The notes under the pieces were generated by a model that worked only from the letters and a program-made list of their open reading frames with translations, searched no databases and had not been told where the DNA came from. Of a DNA stretch of 19,290 nt, positions 13,089 to 19,290 are shown piece by piece. How positions within the stretch are numbered: the first letter of the stretch is position 1; each line of letters opens with the position of its first letter. Where the stretch lies: positions 1 through 19,290 of the forward strand of contig DAOUFU010000243.1 in NCBI GenBank assembly GCA_034429275.1, written 5' to 3'. This DNA is from DAOUFU01 sp034429275. Lineage in GTDB: Bacteria > Chloroflexota > Anaerolineae > Aggregatilineales > Aggregatilineaceae. The translations under genes were made by a program, and so were the position numbers.

Positions 13089-15626
13089 ATGTCCACTGAA
13101 CAATTGAGCGCATGGGCCGGGCATTTGTTGATCGTAGGCGGACGGCCTGTTCGCATTCCGCCGCCGGGCGCGCTGGCCGAGACGGCCCCCAAACGTGCGC
13201 CGCGTGCCCGCGAGCATGACAGCTTCATTGCCCTGATCACCCCAGCGCCGGGCACCCATGCCCCCTCTGATGTCTTTCAATCGCTGGCTCAGTTAGCGTC
13301 GGATACCTATTTTGGCAGCGGCGGCGGTGTCACCGGCGGCCTGCGCGAGGCCCTGGTGGCAGTCAGCGACCGGGTGCAGGAACTTTCGGCAGAACGTGAA
13401 CAACCTCTGCTGGTCGAAGGGGCGGCGCTGGTGCTGCGCGGTGGGGAGATTTACGCGGCGCGCTGTGGCCAGATGTTTGCTGCCTGGTGGAACCGCTCGA
13501 CTCTCACCTTTTTGCCTGCCGATCGCACCGATCCTCTGAGTGCCAATCTTCCCCCGTTGGGCAGCAGTGCCGATCCCGATATTCAACTGGCACGTTATAC
13601 CGTTGCGCCGGGCGATGTGCTTCTGTTGGCCGACCACAGCCTGCGCGAAGTCAGCGATGATGTGCTGCAAAGCGTGCTGGCGCTGCCCGATCTGCACGGC
13701 ATGTTGGAACGCTTGAAGACGCTCGGAATCAAGGAACTGTCTGCCAGTGTGATCCAGGTGGTGGCGCGAGCAGATGGGGCGTCGTCGACATTCGCGCTGG
13801 CTCCCAGCCCGCGCGATCCACGCGAGGCGCGCGCAGACGTGCCCGGCCCGGTGCGTATGTCTACGCGCCCATCATCCCGCCCTGCCTCACACAGCGCGCG
13901 CCCGGCGATGCCGCGCATCCCGCTGAGTGCGCCCGAAATGCCCGATACCGCCGAGGCACAGCCTTCTCCCGCCCCGGAATCCGTCGCCCGGCCCGTGCCG
14001 CCTCCGCCGTTCGTGCCGGATACCCTGCCCGAAGTTGACGATTCGCGACCTGCACCTGCTGCCGCGCCGATTGAGGTGCCGACTCACGCGGTGATGCCGC
14101 CCATCACAGGCGCACCCGCAGCCGGACCGGCAATGGGTGATCTTTTGCCGGAAGACCGCCCCGATCTGGAACCTGCCAGGCCGCGCCGGGGATCGCGTCT
14201 GCACGGCCTGCTGCAAACCATCACCCCGGCGGATGAGCCGGAGGAAATCGCGGCTCCGGCGCGTTCCGCGGGGATGGCCCAGGTGCGGGCCTTTCACCAG
14301 GCGATGCTGCGGCTTCAGCGCGGCGTTCTTGGTGGGCTGCTTGCGATGGTCAACGGTATTGCGCGATTGTTTGGGCAGGTTGTGCCTGCGCCGGATGAAA
14401 GCGGCAAGCAGGGCATCCCGACCAATGTTGCGGTGGGCATGGCGATCTTTATCCCGGTCGTGATCGTGGTTGTCGTGGTTGGGCTGGCGCTCTCGCGGCA
14501 GGGCGAAAGCGAATTCGAGAACTACCGTGCGCGCGCAAAGGAAGCTCACGCGACGGCACTGGCACTTTCGGGCGGGAGCTGCGAAAACAAAGCACTGCGC
14601 GACAAATGGGTTGAAGTCCACCAGTTAGCGCGGCAAGCTGAGCGACTGCGCCCGAATGACCTCGAAATTCTCAGCATCCGGGCCGATGCCCAGAACTATC
14701 TGGACTGCTTCGACGATGTGGAGCGGCGGAACATCTCGCTGATGCGCGAATTTCCCCGTAATGCTGTGCTGGCCGGCCCGATTCTGAGTCCGAGCGGTGT
14801 CGATCTGTATACGCTGGACAAGGCCAACAGCCTGATCTATCACGACACGCTTTCGCCGGAGGGAGACAAAATCACCACGCGCGAGAATGTGCCGGTGATC
14901 TTCAAGGGGCAGGCTGTGGGTCCGTTTGTGGTGGGAGATATCTTCGACATCGAATGGATGGCGAGCGGCGGCACACGCCACGACAATGTGCTGATCGCGC
15001 TGGATCGCAGCGGGGTGTTGGTGGCCTATTCGCTGACGTTTTTCCACAGTGCGCAGCAGTTGGTCACCGAAGAGCGGTGGGTGAACCCGGTGGCGATTGC
15101 TACCTTTGGGCAGAACCTCTATGTGCTGGATACCGGCGCGGACCAAATCTGGCGCTATACACCGCCGCCAGGCGAGCGCCAGTACAGCCGCGCGCCTGAA
15201 GAATACTTCAACGGCGATGTCCAGCCCGATCTGGCCGAAGCGGTTGATTTTGGCATCGACCGGAACGGCGCGGTCCACATCCTGTTCCGCGATGGATCGG
15301 TGCGGAAGTTCCGCTCCAATACACAGGGTATTGTCGAAGAGCAGCCGTTCAGCTACCAGCGCCAGCCCACGGGCGCGCTGACTAATGGCGTTGTGCTGTT
15401 CGTAGATAATGATCAGGCGTCGAGCAGCCTGTACATCGTGGATGATGTACACGACACGATCTACGAGACGTCGTGGGCAGGGCGTTACAATACCGGCTAC
15501 CGACCGCGCAATATGCCCGATGTGTTCCAGGCGATCACCGGTTTCTACGCCGATTCGGTGGTGCGCAACAACATGTATGTGCTGTCGGGCAACAAGCTCT
15601 ATCACTTCTACCGTCACGAGCCGTAG
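13089..15626 (+). CDS. Membrane protein: PP2C-like domain, Pro-rich linker, TM helix, outer propeller-like domain
   Basis: The 845-residue protein has a modular layout. Residues 1-230 resemble a PP2C-type phosphatase fold (GGVTGGLREALVAVSDRVQE, LVEGAALVLRGGEIYAARCG, PGDVLLLADHSLREVSDD). The usual DGxGG metal motif is absent and SDG is ADH, so activity is doubtful. A Pro/Ala-rich linker (about 235-395) and an amphipathic helix (400-430) lead to one membrane helix (about 447-469, very Val-rich). Outside, a helical TPR-like segment (474-545) is followed by repeated beta strands (555-845) such as GVDLYTLDKANSLIY, NLYVLDTGADQIWRY and SLYIVDDVHDTIYE. These look like a beta-propeller of the NHL/YncE sort. 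It could sense the outside and signal inward, or be a scaffold. The start at 13089 has a weak ribosome site. An LCP gene follows. Confidence 0.7.
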   Translation: MSTEQLSAWAGHLLIVGGRPVRIPPPGALAETAPKRAPRAREHDSFIALITPAPGTHAPSDVFQSLAQLASDTYFGSGGGVTGGLREALVAVSDRVQELSAEREQPLLVEGAALVLRGGEIYAARCGQMFAAWWNRSTLTFLPADRTDPLSANLPPLGSSADPDIQLARYTVAPGDVLLLADHSLREVSDDVLQSVLALPDLHGMLERLKTLGIKELSASVIQVVARADGASSTFALAPSPRDPREARADVPGPVRMSTRPSSRPASHSARPAMPRIPLSAPEMPDTAEAQPSPAPESVARPVPPPPFVPDTLPEVDDSRPAPAAAPIEVPTHAVMPPITGAPAAGPAMGDLLPEDRPDLEPARPRRGSRLHGLLQTITPADEPEEIAAPARSAGMAQVRAFHQAMLRLQRGVLGGLLAMVNGIARLFGQVVPAPDESGKQGIPTNVAVGMAIFIPVVIVVVVVGLALSRQGESEFENYRARAKEAHATALALSGGSCENKALRDKWVEVHQLARQAERLRPNDLEILSIRADAQNYLDCFDDVERRNISLMREFPRNAVLAGPILSPSGVDLYTLDKANSLIYHDTLSPEGDKITTRENVPVIFKGQAVGPFVVGDIFDIEWMASGGTRHDNVLIALDRSGVLVAYSLTFFHSAQQLVTEERWVNPVAIATFGQNLYVLDTGADQIWRYTPPPGERQYSRAPEEYFNGDVQPDLAEAVDFGIDRNGAVHILFRDGSVRKFRSNTQGIVEEQPFSYQRQPTGALTNGVVLFVDNDQASSSLYIVDDVHDTIYETSWAGRYNTGYRPRNMPDVFQAITGFYADSVVRNNMYVLSGNKLYHFYRHEP

Positions 15627-15631
15627 TGCAG

Positions 15632-15661
15632 CCGTTCGTCAGCCTGTCAGCGCCCGAACGG
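15632..15661 (+). terminator. Hairpin downstream of the PP2C-like/propeller gene
   Basis: CCGTTCG (15632-15638) pairs perfectly with CGAACGG (15655-15661). It lies only 5 bases after the stop, has no T-run, and is followed closely by a second hairpin with a T-run. Confidence 0.35.
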
Positions 15662-15667
15662 TGGATT

Positions 15668-15692
15668 AGGCCAGCGATCCGGGCCTGTTTTT
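15668..15692 (+). terminator. Short Rho-independent terminator before the LCP gene
   Basis: AGGCC (15668-15672) pairs with GGCCT (15682-15686) and is followed by G and five T residues (15688-15692). The stem is short, but the T-run placement is right. The -10 of the next gene begins 5 bases further on, so termination and re-initiation lie back to back. Confidence 0.5.
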
Positions 15693-15696
15693 GCGT

Positions 15697-15702
15697 TATA
15701 AT
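15697..15702 (+). promoter_or_regulatory. Candidate -10 (TATAAT) for the LCP gene
   Basis: A perfect TATAAT at 15697-15702 lies 60 bases upstream of the LCP start codon. No good -35 is visible at 16-18 bases, since that region is occupied by the preceding terminator hairpin, so the assignment is tentative. Confidence 0.4.
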
Positions 15703-15762
15703 GCCTCAAGCCGGAACCGGGTCCAGGCCCCGGTAGAATGCCCCGGTGAGAGAGGTGACAAG

Positions 15763-16995
15763 ATGCGTCGAATCCCGACCTGGTTTGTGATGGTATGGGT
15801 TGTTGTGGTGAGTATAACAGCCGTGGGTGGGGGCGCGCTGGCCTATACCTTTGTGCGCGACCGCGCCGCCGAGCTTCACGAAGTGCTGGAACTGCCCGAT
15901 CCGCCCCAGTTGGGGCGTCCTTCGCAAGATAACCCCAGCGGTCCTGTCGCTACAGCGACGCAGGCAGCAGCCGACGTGACACCCGTCGCGACATCGACCC
16001 CTGGCACGACCGCACAGCTCGTTGCTCCGCCGGAAACCCCGCCCACTGCTGACCCAAACGCCACGCCGGATGCCGCTGAGGTCGGCACAGCCGGGGCCGA
16101 CTCCACCCCGGATGCAGCCGCGTTTGTTCCTGCGCCGCTTCAAAATCCCCGGCGGGTGAACGTGCTGCTGTTGGGAATCGATCAGCGGGCGGGCGAAACA
16201 GGGCCATCACCGACTGATACCATCATGCTGCTGTCTTTGGACCCGGTGGGCAAGACAGGCGCGCTGCTGTCGATCCCGCGCGATCTGTGGGTCGAGATGC
16301 CCGGTTTGGGTATCTCCGAGCGGATCAATGCCGCCAATATCCAGGGCGAGGCGATCAACTATCCGGGTGGCGGTGGACCGGCTTACGCGGCGGCGGCTGT
16401 CGAGAAGCTGCTGGGTATCGGCAAAATCGACTACTATGTGCTGATCAACTTCGAGGTGTTCTACACGGTGATCGATGCGATCGGGCCGATCCAGGTCTGC
16501 CCGCCCGAAGAAATCCGCGACGATGCCTATCCCGATGGCAGTTATGGCACCATTTCCATTTATTTCCCGGCGGGCTGCCAGGAACTGGATTCGGAGAAGC
16601 TGCTGCAATATGCCCGCACGCGCCACGCCGACAGCGATATCGGGCGTTCTGCTCGCCAACAAGAGGTGATTCTTGCCGTGCGACAGAAGGTGCTGAGCAC
16701 GGGCGGTATCATGGCCCTTCTGCCACAAGCCACCGCCATCTGGCAGTCGATGCACGCCAACATTCGTACCAATATGAGCTTTGAGGACATGGTGAGCCTG
16801 GCGCTGGCGGCGGAGAAGGTCCCGTCGGAAAATATCCGCCAGGCCCAGATTTCGTTTGAAGAAGTCTTCATCGGCAAAGATGCCAACGGCAGCGACATCC
16901 TGGTGCCGATCAGCAGCGACATTCAGCTTCTGCTGAGTGACCTGTTCCGCGCGCCGGGCACACCTTCGCGCAGTGAGCAGGCGTCGGGATCGTAG
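15763..16995 (+). CDS. LytR-CpsA-Psr (LCP) family cell-envelope protein
   Basis: The 410-residue protein has an N-terminal membrane helix (about 7-30, VWVVVVSITAVGGGALAY) and an extracellular Thr/Pro/Ala-rich linker (about 36-130). The LCP domain starts at NVLLLGID (133-140). Diagnostic residues are present: TDTIML (Asp152), SIPRDLW (Arg173) and the long motif RTRHADSDIGRSARQQ (286-301, with Asp291, Asp293, Arg296, Arg299 and Gln300). LCP enzymes move polyprenyl-phosphate-linked glycopolymers onto peptidoglycan or protein acceptors at the outer face of the membrane. In Chloroflexota, where classical teichoic acids are unlikely, the polymer would be some surface glycan. The ATG at 15763 has AGAGGTGA (15751-15758) just upstream. 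The gene follows the PP2C-like/propeller membrane protein, suggesting a shared envelope role. Confidence 0.93.
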   Translation: MRRIPTWFVMVWVVVVSITAVGGGALAYTFVRDRAAELHEVLELPDPPQLGRPSQDNPSGPVATATQAAADVTPVATSTPGTTAQLVAPPETPPTADPNATPDAAEVGTAGADSTPDAAAFVPAPLQNPRRVNVLLLGIDQRAGETGPSPTDTIMLLSLDPVGKTGALLSIPRDLWVEMPGLGISERINAANIQGEAINYPGGGGPAYAAAAVEKLLGIGKIDYYVLINFEVFYTVIDAIGPIQVCPPEEIRDDAYPDGSYGTISIYFPAGCQELDSEKLLQYARTRHADSDIGRSARQQEVILAVRQKVLSTGGIMALLPQATAIWQSMHANIRTNMSFEDMVSLALAAEKVPSENIRQAQISFEEVFIGKDANGSDILVPISSDIQLLLSDLFRAPGTPSRSEQASGS

Positions 16996-17028
16996 CGGCA
17001 GGGCACGGTGCACACAAAGGGGGCGCGG

Positions 17029-18117
17029 ATGGCGGACACGTGGTGGAACCTCGATCTGGCGACTATGCCAGGCTTCGACATGGCGATGAAGCGAGTCTAT
17101 GCCTGGTATGATCGCGCCGTGCTGGACCGGCCCCCGGTGCGCTTTATGGCGCACAATGCGTTCGTTGAGGCCGCTCAGGCCGCTTACCCTTCTGCCAATG
17201 TGCGCGACCGTTGGTTCGATGCCGAATTCCAGGTCGATACCTTTGTGCGCTCGATAGAGGGTAAAACTTTCCTGGGCGAGACTTTCCCGGTATTTTGGCC
17301 AAACCTGGGACCCGAGGTCTATGCCGGACTCTATGGGGCGGAACTGGAATATGGCGAGGTTACCTCGTGGTCGAAGCCGCTGGTGCACGACTGGTCGGAT
17401 ATGGCGCGGCTGCGGCTGGATATGGACGGAGTCTACGCGCGCAAGCTGGATGAACTCACCCGGTGTGCTTTGGACAAGTGCGAGGGTCAGTTCATGGTGG
17501 GCTACACCGATCTTCACCCCGGCATCGATTGTGTGGCTGCCTGGCGCGATCCCCAACAGTTGTGCTTCGACATGATCGAGAACCCCGACAAAGTGCAGGC
17601 ACTTGCCGAGATCGCCATTGCCGACTTCGAGACCATTTACAACCACTACGACGCGATGCTCAAGGCACACGGTCAACTTTCGGTGAGCTGGATGGGCATC
17701 CCCTCGTTTGGACGAATGCATATCCCCAGCTGCGATTTCTCGTCACTGATTTCGCCTCGCCTCTTCGAGCAGTTCTGCCTGCCGATTCTGCGGCGCGAAG
17801 TGCGCACCATGACCCACAACGTGTTTCACGTCGATGGGCGCGGAGTCGCGCGACACCTGGACGCGATCCTCAGCGTGCCGGAGGTACACGCGATCCAGTG
17901 GGTGCAGGGTGTTGGCGATGACTATCCGATCATGCAGTGGGTGCCGTTGATCAAGCGCATTCAGGCGCGCGTGCCGGTCGTGATTGACCTCAGCCTGGCC
18001 GATCTTGAGGACTTCATGGAGGCGGTTGAGCCGGAAGGCATTTTCCTTTGGGTGGCAGTTGACGACCCGGAAGAGCAGCAGGCCGTGCTGCGGCGCGTTG
18101 AGCGATGGGGGAAATAA
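17029..18117 (+). CDS. Uroporphyrinogen-decarboxylase-like (URO-D) family protein, first of pair
   Basis: The 362-residue protein fits the URO-D TIM-barrel superfamily, which includes haem-pathway decarboxylases and corrinoid-dependent methyltransferases (MtaA/MtbA type). Supporting signs are the C-terminal half with HNVFHVDGRG (His267, Asp269), ISPRLFEQFCLPILRR and VPVVIDLSLADLEDF. The position that holds the HxC zinc motif in MtaA/MtbA has His-Val-Asp-Gly instead. The N-terminal substrate-binding Arg motif of true uroporphyrinogen decarboxylases is not seen, so haem synthesis is unlikely. A role in methyl transfer or demethylation is possible, but no corrinoid protein is in view. The ATG at 17029 has AAGGGGG (17017-17023) close upstream. 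A GTG at 17008 lacks such a site. The second URO-D gene follows 9 bases later. Confidence 0.75.
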   Translation: MADTWWNLDLATMPGFDMAMKRVYAWYDRAVLDRPPVRFMAHNAFVEAAQAAYPSANVRDRWFDAEFQVDTFVRSIEGKTFLGETFPVFWPNLGPEVYAGLYGAELEYGEVTSWSKPLVHDWSDMARLRLDMDGVYARKLDELTRCALDKCEGQFMVGYTDLHPGIDCVAAWRDPQQLCFDMIENPDKVQALAEIAIADFETIYNHYDAMLKAHGQLSVSWMGIPSFGRMHIPSCDFSSLISPRLFEQFCLPILRREVRTMTHNVFHVDGRGVARHLDAILSVPEVHAIQWVQGVGDDYPIMQWVPLIKRIQARVPVVIDLSLADLEDFMEAVEPEGIFLWVAVDDPEEQQAVLRRVERWGK

Positions 18118-18126
18118 GGGGGCAGT

Positions 18127-19221
18127 ATGAAGCACCGCGAGAGAGTCCTGGTGGCGCTGAGTCACGAACGACCGGATCGCTGCCCGATGCAAATCAGCTT
18201 TACCCCCGAATTTGCCGATCGTCTGCGCGCCGATCTGGCGATGGCGGGCCGGGCGGCACACAATCCACACGGCGGCGGCAATACCTATGTGCTGGAACGT
18301 ACACTCGATCAAGATATGCTGCTTACCTCAGTGGGCTGGGCCAATTCATATTACCAGGCGGAACGCGATTATGTGGACGAATGGGGCATCGGCTGGAAAT
18401 CGCACGATTACACCACGCCCTACGGCACCGGGCGCTATACCGAAATTGTAGGGCATCCACTGGCCGATGATGCGGCCATTGCCTCTTACCGCCCGCCGGA
18501 CCCACACCGCCCGGAACTATATACCGAAGCGGAACGGGTCATCCGTGACTACCGCGACGAATACTGGATCGTCGGCGTGACGGTGACCACGATTTTTGAG
18601 ACGGCGTGGGCGCTGCGCGGGTTGGAGCAGATGCTGATCGACCTGGTGAACGACCCTGACCTGGTGAATACGCTGCTGGATATTCCCTACCGCTATCACC
18701 TGGCGGCGGCGGTGCGCCTGGCCGAGATGGGCGTGGATATGATCTGGACCGGGGATGACATCGGGGCGCAGCAGGCGATGCTGATCTCGCCCCGGCACTG
18801 GCGAACCTACCTCAAGCCACGCATGGCTGAGTTCATTGCGACCGTCAAAGCCGTCAATCCTCAGGTGAAAGTAGCTTATCATTCGGATGGCAACATTCTG
18901 CCCGTGATCCCTGACCTGATCGAGATCGGCGTCGATGTGCTCAACCCCATTCAGCCTGCCAGCATGGACCCGGCAGAGATTGGCCGCAAGTTTGGCGACC
19001 GGCTGTGCTTTTGGGGCACGATCGACGAGCAGCATACGCTGCCCTATGGCACACCCGCCAGCGTCCGCGCGGAGGTTCTGGAACGGCTGCGAACGATTGG
19101 CAGGCAGGGCGGCCTGATTCTCGGTCCAACTCACCATGTCCAGTTGGATACGCCAATGGAGAATTTTTGGGCGCTGGTGAACACCATTCGCGAGACGGAC
19201 TATCGCACCGTGACTGCATGA
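18127..19221 (+). CDS. Uroporphyrinogen-decarboxylase-like (URO-D) family protein, second of pair
   Basis: The 364-residue protein is a second URO-D superfamily member with clearer family features. It starts MKHRERVLVALSHERPDRCP, the typical opening of URO-D-like methyltransferase paralogues, and has MGVDMIWTGDDIG (201-213), VAYHSDGNILPVIPDLIEIG (249-268), DVLNPIQP and a C-terminal GGLILGPTHHVQLDTPMEN segment. His252 and Asp254 lie where methylcobalamin:CoM methyltransferases have His-x-Cys. It is only distantly similar to the preceding gene, so the two are not a recent duplication. They may form a hetero-oligomer or act in sequence. The ATG at 18127 has AAGGGGG, shared with the end of the upstream gene, about 5 bases before it. 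A strong terminator follows. Confidence 0.85.
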   Translation: MKHRERVLVALSHERPDRCPMQISFTPEFADRLRADLAMAGRAAHNPHGGGNTYVLERTLDQDMLLTSVGWANSYYQAERDYVDEWGIGWKSHDYTTPYGTGRYTEIVGHPLADDAAIASYRPPDPHRPELYTEAERVIRDYRDEYWIVGVTVTTIFETAWALRGLEQMLIDLVNDPDLVNTLLDIPYRYHLAAAVRLAEMGVDMIWTGDDIGAQQAMLISPRHWRTYLKPRMAEFIATVKAVNPQVKVAYHSDGNILPVIPDLIEIGVDVLNPIQPASMDPAEIGRKFGDRLCFWGTIDEQHTLPYGTPASVRAEVLERLRTIGRQGGLILGPTHHVQLDTPMENFWALVNTIRETDYRTVTA

Positions 19222-19247
19222 TGGCGCGGTGCTGCGCCGCAAAATGA

Positions 19248-19290
19248 CAACGGGGTGAACTCTTGCATCGGAGTCCACCCCGTTGATTTT
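19248..19290 (+). terminator. Strong Rho-independent terminator at the right edge
   Basis: CAACGGGGTGAACTC (19248-19262) pairs with GAGTCCACCCCGTTG (19271-19285) with one mismatch in 15 positions, across an 8-base loop. ATTTT follows and runs to the window end. It closes the URO-D pair 26 bases after the last stop. Confidence 0.85.

Noticed and set aside
16207..17721. 504-codon antisense open frame over the LCP and first URO-D genes
   Set aside because: It spans two well-supported sense genes and their junction and has the composition of a shadow frame.

Overview
This is a chromosomal window of high GC content, probably from a member of the Chloroflexota, most likely an Anaerolineae-type lineage. 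That placement is inferred from the gene mix: a lone clpC, secreted proteins with Thr/Pro-rich linkers, an LCP-family protein, an M23 peptidase, a membrane PP2C-like/propeller protein, and paired uroporphyrinogen-decarboxylase-like proteins. No 16S or other strict taxonomic marker is present, so the assignment rests on protein style only. The window looks like ordinary, densely packed chromosome. I see no insertion sequence, prophage, CRISPR array, tRNA or rRNA.

Left edge (1-584, minus strand): the first 37 codons of a TIR-domain protein run off the window. A small DMT/YdcZ-type (DUF606) membrane protein lies 33 bases upstream in the same direction. Everything after this is on the plus strand.

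800-5220: a four-repeat S1-domain RNA-binding protein with a good sigma-70-type promoter, then the Hsp100 unfoldase ClpC. Between them is a 386-base AT-richer spacer holding several perfect inverted repeats, the most regulatory-looking DNA in the window. A strong Rho-independent terminator follows clpC.

5331-6810: a single-domain response regulator and a secreted SH3-like protein with a Thr/Pro linker and an unrecognised C-terminal domain.

6940-10022: a tight run of four genes. They are a DEDDh 3'-5' exonuclease with an unusual N-terminal extension resembling the PLMP/RRXRR domain of IscB-type proteins, a Tat-like M23 peptidase overlapping it, a Nudix hydrolase, and a GNAT acetyltransferase overlapping the Nudix gene by 4 bases.

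10100-12999: a GT4 glycosyltransferase, then two adjacent 3-hydroxyacyl-CoA dehydrogenase-family genes. The first keeps the NAD motif and most catalytic residues. The second has lost the NAD motif, the catalytic His and the catalytic Asn but keeps the C-terminal domain, so it looks like a pseudoenzyme partner.

13089-16995: a large membrane protein (PP2C-like cytoplasmic domain, Pro-rich linker, one membrane helix, outer propeller-like domain) followed by an LCP-family cell-envelope protein. 17029-19221: two uroporphyrinogen-decarboxylase-like proteins in tandem, closed by a very strong terminator at the right edge.

The most noteworthy items are the PLMP-like/exonuclease fusion, the active/inactive dehydrogenase pair, the TIR gene at the edge, the PP2C-like/propeller protein, and the repeated GTATTG/CAATAC dyads upstream of clpC. 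I do not see a complete, clearly new multi-gene system.
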